A DNA stretch of 64,000 bases from assembly GCA_946894095.1 (NCBI GenBank), contig OX335641.1, forward strand, positions 948,501 through 1,012,500, written 5' to 3'. Under the pieces are notes generated by a model. The model ran no database searches. It was not told the origin of the DNA and worked only from the letters and a program-made list of their open reading frames with translations. The translations under genes and the position numbers were made by a program. Origin of the DNA: Incurvaria masculella (taxonomy: Eukaryota > Arthropoda > Insecta > Lepidoptera > Incurvariidae). The number at the start of each line of letters is the position of its first letter. Positions within the stretch are counted from its first letter, which is position 1. Below are positions 10,887-22,338 of the stretch, one piece after another.

Positions 10887-11483
10887 TTTTGATCAGATGG
10901 AAAACATACTAACCTTTTTAGCAGTACTTCCATGCCGCATAGTTTGGCGCAACTGTTAACCATATAATTATATTTCGTCTCAGACATGCGGTTATGCTTT
11001 GCATTGGTAATAGGTTCCGCCTATGTTTAACAATATAATGTTGCCACGGAATGTTTCAATGTGATTATAACCTCTGTGCCTTTTAATTTAAAAGATAATG
11101 CTAAAATTACTTCATGACAGCAGGTGCGGTGCAGGACTATCCATGCTATCGAAATCAATACAAAAAAAGTAAATTTAAAATATTTGGAACCTACCACAAA
11201 ACTATAATATAGTTTTTGCTGTTTTAACTGGACCACACATGTGTACGTAGATGCAATATCGGGTAGGGTACATATTCTTTGCTATCGGGCCATTTCAATC
11301 GGCTATCAAAAGAAATGACTGTCACGATTGTAGTTAAACTATATGAACTATTAAGGAAACTCGTGAGGCATAAATCATTTGTATTGGCGAAAAAAAACTT
11401 GGAACAATCATCTTTTAATGTTTGATGGTACTTTCCATTCACAAATATCATGACAGTATTTGTGATATTAGCATAGATTAAAA
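10887..11483. other. Unrecognised stretch between two MINE-2 copies
   Basis: About 600 bp, AT-rich, with no recognisable features. The flanking MINE-2-like copies face each other with their hairpin ends inward. Confidence 0.4.
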
Positions 11484-11773
11484 CCGGCCAAGTGCGAGTC
11501 GGACTCGCACACGAAGGGTTCCGTACCATCGTACAAGATTTATCAGAAAAAAAATACGTTTTTTGTATGGGACCCCCCTTTATTTTTTAATATTTTTTTA
11601 TTTTACCTAATTGTTGTTATAGCAGCAAAATAAATACACAGTCTGTGAAAATTTCAGCTGCCTACCTATTACGGTTCATGAGATACAGCCCTGTGACAGA
11701 CGGACGGACGGACGGACGGACAGCGGAGGCTTAGTAATAGGGTTCCGTTTTCACCCTTTGGGTACGGAACCCT
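11484..11773 (-). mobile_element. MINE-2-like element, copy 2
   Basis: A 290-bp minus-oriented copy. It begins CCGGCCAAGTGCGAGTC, keeps the central ACAGGGCTGTATC and GCCGCTATAAC-type blocks and a short GGAC tract, and ends GGTACGGAACCCT. Confidence 0.92.
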
Positions 11774-11892
11774 AAAATGTCTTCATATAAGCCATTTGTT
11801 TCCAGTAATAAAAAAAATATGGTGCAAATATTTTGTTTGATTACGAACACTCAGTCAGTGGGCAGCGTCCGACAATATCTACTCCCCCTTGA

Positions 11893-12168
11893 AAGCCTCG
11901 CATACCAGATATCTGGGTTCAAATCCCCGCGCCCGTTCATGCGCCACTTTCTATTTCTAAGTTGAATAAGTGCATTTCATCACGAATGCGAGCTGTTCCA
12001 TGGTGAGGAATCCAACTCGGTGGTAGGGTTAAGCACGCCCGGGTTGCTACCACCGCATCGAATGAAAATATGGTCGAAGCGGCAATGAAAAATTATCCGT
12101 GCTTTCCATCCAGTTCAATGTAGTCGTGCTCATAAACGGAAGGTCCTGGAGTGGCACCTTATTCCTTA
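11893..12168 (+). mobile_element. SINE copy, second head subfamily, 3' truncated
   Basis: The head reads GCCTCGCATACCAGATATCTGGGTTCAAAT or similar (cited in part), a variant also seen at 29449 and 54401. The body follows to GGTCCTGGAGTGGCACC and then stops, with an AT-rich sequence after it. Confidence 0.8.
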
Positions 12169-12508
12169 TTTAATTTATTGATTTATTAATTTATTCATAA
12201 AAAGGCTAAATAGGTTCCAGAAGTTTTGTTTGTCCAATGAATTGTTTTATATCAGCAGTAAATTTGGATGTTCTTGGAAAAAGGAGAGGCTATGCCGTCT
12301 CCTCAGGCCTTCTGCCTCTGGGGTCAGTGCCCCGAAGGCTTCTTGCCCTGAAACCTGAGTCCGCCAATAGATATCGGCACTTTCGAGTGTTAGCGTTATG
12401 AGATAACACAATATTTGGTACAGTTATGAATAGTTTTTAAATGTGTATTAAATTTGAAATAAAAAAATAACCAAAAAATATTTGATCCCACTTAAATTAA
12501 CTTCACTA
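12169..12508. other. Unrecognised stretch, possible LINE tail
   Basis: Starts with TTTAATTTATTGATTTATTA-like simple sequence and then a unique-looking GC-balanced part (12280-12400). No gene recognised. Confidence 0.35.
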
Positions 12509-13195
12509 TCACTACATAGTATAAAACAAAGTCGCTTTCTCTGTCCCTATATCCCCATGTTCGCTTAAATCTTTAAAACTACGCAACGGATTTTGATGCG
12601 GTTTTTTTTAATAGATAGAGTGATTCAAGAGGAAGGTTTATATGTATAATAACATCCATTAAAAAGTGCAGAAATACTGTTATTTTTGAGGTTTCCAATG
12701 TGATGTCGTAATAAATTACATTTTTTCCGCTTACATTGCAAACGCAGGCTGAATCCTACGAGATTTATCGAAATAATGTACTAAGTATTGTACACATTGA
12801 AAAAGTCTACAGAAAACTCCGCGATGGTATATGTCTATCTCTTATGGATATACCACAATAAATTTTTTTTGTCATTAACTTTTTACGACAAATAATGGCT
12901 AATTTTCGAGGCGATTTTAACCAATACAGCATTAATCCTTATCCAATTAAATACCTTAAATACATTGTTGATTTAATATAGATTTATATGGCCGTTTACA
13001 GCATATGATTTAAATGAATATTTTCGAAGATATTACAGATTTAAAAATTGCGGGACGTAGGTTTGCGGCAGTACGGGCCGGCCGGGGCGGTGGGAGCGTG
13101 CCTATAAATAGTGCGTCGGAGGCTGCGGTTCTAGCACTTTGAATTTAGCAGCGATCGGACGCGTTTATTATCGGAGCTCTCTAATCTATACTCTA
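12509..13195 (+). mobile_element. 5' part of a second Helitron-like family
   Basis: Starts TCACTACATAGTATAAAACA right after an A, as expected for a Helitron 5' end. It continues with AACTACGCAACGGATTTTGA and TAGAGTGATTCAAGAGGAAG, blocks I recall from arthropod Helitrons. The 3' terminus is not found before the next Helitron at 13196, so this copy is truncated or was interrupted by that insertion. Confidence 0.55.
13103..13110 (+). promoter_or_regulatory. Possible TATA box in a GC-rich patch
   Basis: TATAAATA follows a GC-rich run (about 13070-13100, GGGCCGGCCGGGGCGG) and is followed about 30 bp later by GGTTCTAGCACTT. This has the spacing of a pol II core promoter. It lies in Helitron territory, so it could be a captured promoter or coincidence. 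Confidence 0.25.
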
Positions 13196-14514
13196 TCTAT
13201 ACTATTATATAAAGAGGAAAGGTTTGATTGTTTGTGTATTTGAACCGAATAGGCTCAAATACATGAACAGATAGGAAACTACTGAACGGATTTGAAAAAT
13301 TATTTCACCGTTGGAAAGCTACAGTCTATCCGAGGGACATAGACTATGTTTTATCTTAAAAAAATTAGGGATCCTTACCAAAACTCTGATAACGTAACCC
13401 AAGGTGCAAAAAAATTACCAAGAATGTTCCTTACATCGCGTGCGCTGCGAAAACTATTCACGATAGAACAAAATGATGTAGTACAATTTTATAGAACACA
13501 TTATTATCTACAAAAAATGTCGCTACAGCCTACATCTAACTATTATAGTTATGTCACAATAAGTGTGCATTTATTTTAAAATAAAAATTTAAATACTTTA
13601 TAATATGAATCCTTATCAAAATAAATAAATTATTATTTAAGACTGTTTCAATACCTTTATATTACTTTTTGAATTATTCGATTCCGACATTTCATTCGAA
13701 AGATATCATGAGTTTAAAAATTAGAAAAAACTTCCCTTTGACAAACTATGCGTTTTAGAGTTTGTAGGCGTCACTCAGAGATACGGGAGGGGAGTCAGTC
13801 GGTTCCCTACGCAGCAGCCGTGTGCGGAATTTAAGAAATTGTCGCTTGATAATATTTTGTCGCTTGATGATAGTTAGTTTAGTAGGTAACTAAACGCATT
13901 CAAAAAGTTCTTTTCAGAACTAGACCCATTAATATATGTTGTACATTTAGTTATCCTAATAAATAAGTGACTTAAATAGTTTTTATGATTTTCGATTAAA
14001 TTAAAAATTAATTAAAATGTTGGTAGCTAATAACAGTTAAACATGTTTGAAAAATGTTACGGCTTTTCACGCGGCAGGAAGATACACTCTCCAAAGACAT
14101 TCTCAAAATACGTAACATTTTTCAAACATGTCTAACGACCGCGGTAATCTCAAAAGTATCATAATAACAGTTAAGCTAATTATTTAGTGAAAAATAAAAC
14201 AACATCAAATAATGTTTACTCCCTGGCTTTAACTCAATAAATTATATATTTAATGGCTTTGTTTTGTGGTTATGACCTTTTTAAAATAATTAATAGTATG
14301 AAAAATACATTAAAGTAAAAAACACAAATAAGAAAAAAAAATACAAAAAAAATAAATCACAAAATTTGTTATTTTTATTTCAAATATTTCAATGTAGGTT
14401 TATGCTCTTTTTTTAGGAACTCTACGTAATAAGGGGTTTATTTGTGTATCATTGTGTCAAAATAATATTTTTTCAATTATATTATGCCCGTGCAAAGCCG
14501 GGACGGGCTGCTAG
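13196..14514 (+). mobile_element. Non-autonomous Helitron-like element, complete
   Basis: The 5' end TCTATACTATTATATAAAGA follows an A. The 3' end is a GC hairpin GCCCG...CGGGC (about 14486-14507) then TGCTAG, with a T after it. That gives A/TC...CTAG/T, the Helitron terminus and insertion preference. At 1319 bp it encodes no Rep-helicase. The early block GAACGGATTTGAAAAATTAT is typical of lepidopteran members. It contains a small hairpin insertion at about 14041-14161. Confidence 0.85.
14041..14161. mobile_element. 121-bp hairpin insertion with 13-bp direct repeats
   Basis: TAATAACAGTTAA occurs on both sides (14028-14040 and 14162-14174). Inside, ACATGTTTGAAAAATGTTAC (14041-14060) is mirrored exactly by the complement ending at 14131, with a 49-nt loop. 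A 13-bp target duplication is too long for most DNA transposons, and there is no A tail. Confidence 0.6.
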
Positions 14515-15273
14515 TAAGTAATAAAAGGCTTTTATTACTTTAGGCTAATTGTGTTCGACAATGTTCATCTACACACTGTTCTTTTGTTTGTCCAGTTACA
14601 TCAACATTTAACTCACTCGAAACACTCCAGAGGGACATCTTTGAACACTATTACATAATCCTGTGGGTCCATTAAGGAATAATTCAATAAAACATAATGG
14701 CCCCTGATTGAGTTGAATCTGTGCGGGGAACAGCGCCGACTGCATTATCTTTGATTGTTCTGTTCACCGCTGCAAGCACGGGAAAATTACCTAACCCACT
14801 TGCGTTTCTTCAAAGTAATACTGCTCTAAAGGCTAATGTCGTATGGGTCAAAGTTTATTTGGTAGCATAAGATTATAAGTGTCAATTGAATAACACCCCA
14901 ATGTCGATAAATTTCAATTAATGCGAGGACAGTGGCGTTTAGGCGATCGTCTTTGAGGCTGTTAGATTTGTAACTTTTAGTTGATACGCTAAAGTCGACG
15001 CATACGTAGGTGTAAATAATATTTTTTTGTTACATATAACAAATTAAATTATCGAAATTACATATTGAAGGAAGAAAACAAAAGATATTAAAAGATGTAA
15101 TACATAACTTACCATTTAGTAATATATTTTCAATTGACCAAAAATATATTTAGATTTACTTGTTCTTGACTTATTCGTAGAATAACCAGTAAGAAATAAC
15201 GTACCTTCCTATGAAAATATATCAAGAGCTACGTTTGTTAACAAAAAGCAAGATACAAATTAGAAATGCTGTA
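14515..15273. other. Unrecognised stretch
   Basis: AT-rich with one more balanced segment (14690-14820). No gene, RNA or known repeat seen. Confidence 0.4.
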
Positions 15274-15690
15274 ATTTTTTTATGAAAGTGGATATGGATT
15301 GCCTTTATATCACCCACTGACATGATATGGCGCTAAACATTACATTATTGAAGGAATTAGACGCCATGCCAGGGCCTACCTTTTTTAAGCATGGCTACAT
15401 TAAACAGGTGGAAAACTTTGACAACTTTCAATCGCCGCTTCGGCCATGTTTCATTCATTATTGATTCCTAGTCAATAGAGCAACAAAAATGATAACGACA
15501 TTGACGTAAATGGCTGAAACTGTGGCCACTAGGCGCAGGTATACTGACATGTTTAGCATCGGAGGGTTGGTCTCTACTCTAACCTGTGAACTCAGATTCA
15601 GTCATTGACCGTATCGTGACCAAAAATGTCGTGACCTCCCAGAATGATACGATGGCCAACCCGGGAGGTCTTAGCAGGGCCTTAGAGGTA
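15274..15690 (-). mobile_element. Diverged SINE split by an insertion
   Basis: The tail and body match from 15274 to about 15456 (GACGCCATGCCAGGGCC, CGCCGCTTCGGCCATG). The expected next block (CGATGGCCAACCCGGGAGG) appears only at about 15646-15690, after some 190 bp of unrelated sequence. Confidence 0.6.
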
Positions 15691-15739
15691 TCTTGCAATA
15701 GTATATAGTAATATAGTATGACGTAATGTAGGTATATGC

Positions 15740-16498
15740 GTTCCGAACACGGAGGATAGAGGGAGAGAGGAGATGTTTTTAACTCCCGTTACTAAGGATT
15801 GCAGCGTGACACTGTGCGGGGAAGCGGGGGGAAAATCGCTTCATGGTGGGGTCATGCACCGCCCATTTTTGCGAAATCCATCTACCGGAAGAATCGATTT
15901 TCTGGTAGCAGCTATTTCGAGAGCTGTTCTCAGTGGTTACAAGACTACAACTAGATGGTGCCTTTTAAATTTTACTTAGTGTTTTTTCTATAAAAAACCT
16001 TAGAAATTTAAATCTATGCCTTCGAGCGGATTCAAATAATTTTAATTTAAAAATGTCATTAAAATTTGCATCATTAGATCAACATTTCTTACCGTAAAAC
16101 GAAAATGATTGCGCGCCATCTGTCGGCACATAGCAAGAGCGATACATCGATACAATGCTCGAATATTTACTCAAATTATAAAATATGAGGTGTTTTTCTG
16201 ACAAATAAATCGTAATTCCACCTACAAACTTTAGATTATTTTGTCCTGTGTAATGTTTGCAACATTTTACATCATTTACATTTTAAAATCTCATCGTGTA
16301 ATCGACTGTTCGCCAAAAATTGCGCCGCAGACCATAATATTGTCCCACAACATAACACTGCCAGGCGCCACGTCGCGAATGTCGCTAAGCCACGCCTTCT
16401 TGATCACGTGGGCTGTGACGTAGCGACCCACTTGGTGGACACAGATCCAGTTTGCTTAGACCATCTCCTCTCTACCTCTATCCTCCGTGGTTCCGAAC
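15740..16498. mobile_element. Unknown element or inverted duplication with 36-bp inverted ends
   Basis: The left arm 15740-15775 (GTTCCGAACACGGAGGATAG and on) and right arm 16462-16498 are reverse complements with about three differences. The 760-bp interval has no transposase-like frame and no clear target duplication. Inside is a TGGCTAAG/GACATTCGCGACG-type patch near 16370 that I do not recognise. Confidence 0.5.
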
Positions 16499-17014
16499 CA
16501 TGGGGCTCTCGTGTCACTTGGTCGACCCGTCGATTTGTCGATCTATGCTCCCGGTCCCCTGTGTTTATAACTTTTCCGACAAAATGCCGTTTATGCGATG
16601 TGTTTAATGGATCATTAATTCAATAACTCGGCTATAAAAAGTGTTATGGTCGTCGGGGAAACATCGTTGTACATACCTACCGTCGTTGCAACACTGCAAA
16701 ACCGGCCGAGATTGGACAAACTGAAAATTGAAAAAAATTACACCTTCACAATCATATCAGCAGCGGGAGCACAAATGAAAGTGGACACTTGTCGAGCTAG
16801 AGGGATAAGAAATTTTGTCGAGAATTTTTATCAACTGTGATATCACAAATGGGGAGCTCGATGAATTTATCGAGATCGAGTGTTAACTCGATAGAGAGTG
16901 GCAACACCCACCGTTTTGTCCACAAGAACTGTCACTTTAAACCTCCCGACCCTGGCTGTGTTCGCGCAGACTGCTCCATGATATTCAGTGCAAGGAGCAA
17001 AAAATAGCGTTTTT
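16499..17014. other. Unrecognised stretch
   Basis: Less AT-rich than average, with short frames only. No family recognised. Confidence 0.35.
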
Positions 17015-17334
17015 AGGTTTCCGTACCCAAAGGGTGAAAACGGAACCCTATTACTAAGCCTCCGCTGTCCGTCCGTCCGTCCGTCCGTCCGTCCGTCCGT
17101 CCGTCCGTCCGTCTGTCCGTCTGTCACAGGGCTGTATCTCAGTAACCATAACAGGTAGACAGCTGAAATTTCCACAGAGTGTGTATTTATTTTGCCGCTA
17201 TAACAACAAATAGGTAAGATTAAAAAATAATTTAAATTAAAGGGGGCTCCCATACAAAAAACGTGATTTTTTTGTTTTATTTGTTACGATGGTACGGAAC
17301 CCTTCCTGTGCGAGTCCGACTCGCACTTGGCCGG
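17015..17334 (+). mobile_element. MINE-2-like element, copy 3, longest uninterrupted (GTCC)n
   Basis: A 320-bp copy with 11 consecutive GTCC units followed by GTCT/GTCC variants (17067-17124). Both termini and the GTGCGAGTCC hairpin are intact. Confidence 0.93.
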
Positions 17335-18184
17335 TTTTTTCAGAATAGCGGCGAACAAAATGCCATTTCCTACAAATCGCCTACACCTAAGTTATTTCGA
17401 ATTAAATTTCGTATAGATGCACAATTAAGTACGTTTTTAATGAATTTAGATAAAAATTGCTTTGTTTAGCGCATTTGCCTTGTGAGATTAGGATTGTAGT
17501 TTATCTAATGTCAATGTGACGTTAATCTCTTCACTTTTTTCGTTTTCCCGTTCAGCTGGAGCGTTGCTCTAAGCCGTTACGCCTGATTACTTCCTATAAC
17601 GGAAAGTAAAGGATGGAATGAAAACGTCTTTGCCCAAACAAACCCATCCATCTTTCGCTCTTATTACCGCTTTTCCCATGTCTTTGAACCATGAAACGTT
17701 AAGAAACGCCTGTGCCATCGCCACTACATACGTAACACGAACAAACACTTCCTTCTAGGATTTAACACACCCTCCCGGTGGTGGTGACAAAATTATCCTC
17801 AACAAACGTCAAATTAGTAGGATTAAATTTATTTGTGCTTCCACAAATGGACAAAAAATATTCTTTGTCGAGATTTGTCTATGGTGTGGGTTTATTTTGA
17901 CAACCTCACTCGACATAACATTGTTTATGCTATCAGTTGGCGACAAGTGTCCCGCACACAAGATAAAGCCTATGTACGTAAGTTTGTCGGCCAGATAAAA
18001 TTATTTGTGCTTCCGCTGCTGATGTTTTGTGTACTTACGATAAATATATTTTTAAATTAGTTTCTTCACCCAATGTGTTATTACTTACAACAAATTTATA
18101 TATAGCCTAATACTACCGAAGTGTGGTGAGTTTCCACACGATATCTTCCGATATGTAAAATCCGATATGCTTCAAATATCTCTC
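17335..18184. other. Unrecognised stretch
   Basis: AT-rich. The short frames (17263-17469, 17833-18060) have no recognisable domain. Confidence 0.35.
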
Positions 18185-18569
18185 TTTTCATGGTGTACCA
18201 CTTAGGTCTTCAGATAATCTCCTGCTCCTTATTCCGTCACATTCTTCCACTGCTTATTCGGGTTTTATACAGTTCACTCAGCACGATTGTGGAATCAATT
18301 GCCTCTTACTATTAGGGAAAGTGCTTCTTTGTCTATTTTTAAGGTAAAATTAAAATCTTGGTACTTGACATGTAATAACACTTAAATCAATCAAATATTT
18401 TCTGTTTATATAGTTTTAAGTAATTTATTGTTTCTTGCTACCTCTTAATATATTTTCTAATATTAAGGTTAGCTGTTAGAGATTGCCTTTGGCAATAAGC
18501 TCGCCTTTGCATACTATCTAATAGTTGTAAGCAATAAAGAATATTTTCATTTCTCATTTTCATTTTCAT
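18185..18569 (+). mobile_element. LINE 3' end (reverse transcriptase C-terminus and 3' UTR)
   Basis: One frame reads SARLWNQLPLTIRESASLSI and then FKVKLKSWYL before a stop at about 18384. This is the conserved LWNxLPxxIRxSxSLxxFK C-terminal motif of Jockey/CR1-type non-LTR retrotransposon polyproteins. The 3' UTR includes GAGATTGCCTTTGGCAATAA, a polyadenylation-like AATAAAG, and an (ATTTTC)n-type tail. It is strongly 5'-truncated and cannot move itself. Confidence 0.8.
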
Positions 18570-18584
18570 GTAATGCTTCTTATC

Positions 18585-18681
18585 AAACGAGAGAGACAGT
18601 ATTGTAGCCACCAGGTATCGAACCTATCCCTATTGGCATAGAAGCGCGACCCTCAACCGCTAGGCTATGAACGCCTCCATT
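18585..18681 (-). mobile_element. tRNA-derived SINE head, different family
   Basis: On the minus strand it reads GGAGGCGTTCATAGCCTAGC, with an A box TAGCCTAGCGG and a B box GGTTCGATACC about 40 bp later. It is not the main SINE family. It abuts the LINE tail at 18569, which suggests insertion next to or shared 3' sequence with that LINE. Confidence 0.65.
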
Positions 18682-19362
18682 ACATAAATTATAATCAAAT
18701 TTAAATACTGCCTATTCAACGGCAAATTTTTAAGAATATTGCATCCGTTTACCTATGAGAAACTTTCTTGTTCCATCGGTCATAAACATTTTATTAAAAC
18801 ATAAAAATCAAATATTGATTGAATTATGTTGTAGCATCTATTTCGCACGGTTGGTAGAGGAGTAGAATAGCTCACATAGGAATTGCAGGAAACTATTTCT
18901 AGAACAATGCAACAGAGACTTTCCAAAACAACCAGATTCCTTGGATCCAGAGCACGCAGACAAATCGCAGACACGGCTGCAGGTTTTGGACTTTGGAGTA
19001 TCTATTAGTAAAAAAATTGTGTAATTTTTTTTAACTTATTTCAAATTCATTTTGATAACAATGACATAAGTGCGCATAGATTGTGGAGTTTGTTTTAATC
19101 AGGAAATCAGTGATCTCCGCGTGTATGTAAATAGATTTTTTACCAACTACCAAATTGCGTATCAGTTGACAGAGTGAGTTCTGGTTGTATTAAAATTTAC
19201 TTAATAATTATAGAATAGCATTAAACAACACACGTATACAAAACAAACAAATATTGTAATAATAATACAAATGATAGTCGGACACATTACTCATATATCG
19301 CATGAAATATATATCGGTGGGGTGCATGCATTGCCATACTAAACATTTCATTAACGTTTTTG
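18682..19362. other. Unrecognised AT-rich stretch
   Basis: No gene, RNA or repeat recognised. Confidence 0.4.
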
Positions 19363-19413
19363 AACTGACTTCAAAAGAACGGAGGAGGTTGTCAATTCGT
19401 CAGAATCTTTTTT
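19363..19413 (+). repeat. Fragment of the ACCGACTTC block
   Basis: AACTGACTTCAAAAGAACGG followed by AGGAGGTTGTCAATTCGTC matches the left end of the elements at 43302 and 63179. Confidence 0.65.
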
Positions 19414-19469
19414 CTGCAATGCAATTGACATTAGTGTTCAAACATGTATTCAACTTCAAGCAAAAAAGA

Positions 19470-19850
19470 TTTTTTTTATGTGACTGGACATGGATGGCTA
19501 ATACCACAAGTTCTGTCATGGTATTAGCCCAAAACACCACATGGGAACTAGGTGCCATGCGAGGACCTTCCTTATATTGCACGTCTACATTGAACTGGAT
19601 GGAAAACACGGACAATTTACATTGCCGCTTCGACCATCGTTCATCCAATGCGATGGTACCAACCTGGGCGGGATTAACCCTACCACCTAGTAAGTAAGGA
19701 AGGGGACCTACAGTTTAACGTGGAATCCGAACCACGGCCAGCCTCTCCCAACGGTCGAATGGTCACCCATCCAAGACCAGACCGGACCCAGCGTTGCTTA
19801 ACTTCGGAGAGCGATCGCCGAAGTGTCGCGCCACTGGGCCACTGAGGCTG
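19470..19850 (-). mobile_element. SINE with composite tRNA/5S rRNA-like head
   Basis: Minus-strand copy of 381 bp. The body and A tail are those of the main SINE family. The head (about 19731-19850) instead reads, on the minus strand, a short A-box-like CCCAGTGG stretch and then CCGAAGTTAAGCAACGCTGG and CTTGGATGGGTGACC, the internal control region of 5S rRNA. A second copy is at 34363-34746. Confidence 0.88.
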
Positions 19851-20229
19851 ACAAATAAGAAAAGAAAAATGCTACGGTTATATTTTCAAAATGCTTTAAA
19901 CATTTACATGAATTTAGCCGATCAATATAATAAAAATAAATATATTCAATAATATTGGCCGACATAACATCAAAATGATCTCATTGTATTGCGCTGAATT
20001 ATTGCATTTGTGAGATATTTAAAATTTGTAAGATAAATGTAGCGTCGTTTGCGATGTGCCAGAAGAGTGACGTTGGTTTCTTGGATGTTTAGAAATACAC
20101 GTTTGAGCGTACAAATTCTTCCACAATATTGGAACGCTGGTTTAAACTTTTTAGTAAGGGTAAGAAATAACTTATTCTATGCTACGGATCCCTGATAACA
20201 ATCATAGCACGTAATTGTTTCTTTTTATT
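19851..20229. other. Unrecognised AT-rich stretch
   Basis: Nothing recognised. Confidence 0.4.
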
Positions 20230-20526
20230 AGTGTTCCGTACCCAAAGGGTGAAAACGTAACCCTATTACTAAGCCTACGCTGTCCGTCCGTCCGTCCGCC
20301 CGTCCGTCCGTCTGTCACAGGGCTGTATCTCATGAACAGAATAGGTAGGTAGGTGAAATTTTCACGGAGTGTGTATTTATTGTGCCGCTTTAACAACAAA
20401 TAGGTAAAATAATTAAAAAATGAAAATGAAGGGGGGCCCCATAAAAAAACAAGATTTTGTTTGTGTTCAATCTTTTACTATGGTACGGAACCCTTCGTGC
20501 GCGAGTCCGACTCGCACTTGGTCGGT
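20230..20526 (+). mobile_element. MINE-2-like element, copy 4
   Basis: Starts AGTGTTCCGTACCCAAAG (one change in the end motif), with a short GTCC/GCCC tract, and ends GACTCGCACTTGGTCGG. Full structure otherwise. Confidence 0.9.
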
Positions 20527-20573
20527 TTTAATAGAAACATTTAGACTTTATTCATTATCACGATACGCCTTGA

Positions 20574-20655
20574 TTTTTTTTTTTATGTGACTGGACATGG
20601 ATGGCTAATACCACACCTTCTGTCATGGTATTAGCCTAACACACCACATGGGAAC
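20574..20655 (-). mobile_element. SINE 3' end fragment
   Basis: T tract then ATGTGACTGGACATGGATGG, ending after CACATGGGAAC. Only the 3' 80 bp remain. Confidence 0.75.
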
Positions 20656-21602
20656 GACTTGATGATAAGAGTAGACAGCAGACAGAGTAGACATTCATTT
20701 CATACTTCTAGAATGTAGTATTATTATATCTGCCAACTGCAGTTTGGGGTAGATGCCGCACTACACCACATTTCGCGCTTCGTAATCGCACTGCCGGTTA
20801 GCCGACTTCTTAAAATATTATCACGAGTGATCACGCGGGACTAAAAAAGTATTTTAGATAAAATTGTATCTTAATGGCACACACTTCGCTTTTTTTTAAT
20901 GAAAACCATATTTAAAATAGACTCTGAAGTAAGGACAAAATCATAACTGTTTACCAAAAATATACCAATGTGATGCCCGCCTTAATATTATACACCACAT
21001 TTAAATACAGCTAATTGGGTTTAAAATAGATTATAGTATGTCATCGTCCCCCGTCCCCGAGATTAATTTTTTCATGTTGTCAAACTGTTTGAACCCAAGC
21101 CCTATTGTGTATCTCACGTTAACATTTAGTTAATTTAGATGACTTGCGTAATGCAACGAAAGCGCAGTGTTCTTGTTCATATTTTTCCTTTCGTTGTCAT
21201 TTTAAATAAATCAAATGTGTTTCTATATTGTTAGGTAACGAGACCGATTTATAAAAAAGTGACACATTTTGAGTGCGCAAAGCCTAGTCCGTGGAACGAT
21301 TCCACCTCAGTAACCAGTAACACATGAGCAAAAGGAAGCTGTCCCGCCGTTCCTAATTGAACAAACGTCTAAGACAGGCGGGCGATCCGACGGACATATC
21401 TGACGTTCTATTGAATACACAGACTGAGTTAGTCAGTGCAACGCAATTTAGCATTGCAATTTATCGTCATTTTACCGTTATAATTCGATTATTCGCTTAC
21501 TTTCCTAAATTAGGTATGCATACACTCTTGGATTGGTAAATTTTTGAGACTCGGAGAAAAGAACAGTCGAGAAACTTCGCCGAATTATTATACAATGTAT
21601 TA
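20656..21602. other. Unrecognised stretch
   Basis: No gene or repeat recognised. Confidence 0.4.
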
Positions 21603-21944
21603 TTTTTATGTAACTGGACATGGATGGCTAATACCAAAGTGAACGTCAGATAATTAGCTTAACACACCACATTGGAACTAGGTGCCATGCCAGGACCTTC
21701 CTATAGCAATATGCTCGACTACATTGAACTGGATGGAAAACACGGACCATTTTCATTGCCGCTTCGACCATCTTTTCATCCAATGCGATGGTACCAACCC
21801 AGGCGGGCTAAAACCCTTCAACCTAGTAGGGGAAGGGGTCCTACAGTTTTAAATGGATTCTGAATCATGGAGCAGCTCGCATTCGTGACGAAATTTACGT
21901 ATCCAACTCAAATAAAGTTGTGCATGAACGGAGTGATGATTTTG
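21603..21944 (-). mobile_element. SINE copy lacking most of its head
   Basis: Tail, body and the GAGCAGCTCGCATTCGTGAC block are present. The sequence departs from the family at about 21935, just inside the tRNA-like head. Confidence 0.85.
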
Positions 21945-22143
21945 AAACTGACTAAAGCAGGAATTAATATGTTTTAGTCAGAAGTGGGAACAGAATTAGG
22001 AGTAGGAATAGGTAAGGCTGTTGAGGAGTTTTATGTAGTTTTAAAAGCAGAGGAAGCGAGCATTTGCAATCGGTGGACTCGAAGCGACCGATCGCTGGGT
22101 ACGTACGTGACTTGTACGAAGCATAACATCGATTATTAGACCT

Positions 22144-22338
22144 CCTATTCTTGTATTTCCGTGCTCAGGAATCAGGAATATTTCAGTCGATAAACCCGCA
22201 TTTTCAACGTTAAATATTGTATCATTGAAACAGTATGCTCCGGAATGTTGCCTTTCAGAAAATTGATTTAAAAACCGGTTTAAAAGTTTCTCGATTGAAA
22301 GATTCCTGATTCCTGAGCACGGAAATCCAAGAATAGGC
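22144..22338. mobile_element. MITE with ~47-bp inverted ends (CCTATTCTTG...)
   Basis: The left arm CCTATTCTTGTATTTCCGTG then CTCAGGAATCAGGAAT (22144-22190) is mirrored at 22292-22338 with few changes. CCT flanks both sides, a possible 3-bp duplication. It is 195 bp long, with no coding capacity. Confidence 0.8.

Noticed and set aside
17067..17124. CRISPR-like regular repeat
   Set aside because: It is a tetranucleotide (GTCC)n microsatellite inside a transposable element. There are no spacers, and the window is eukaryotic.
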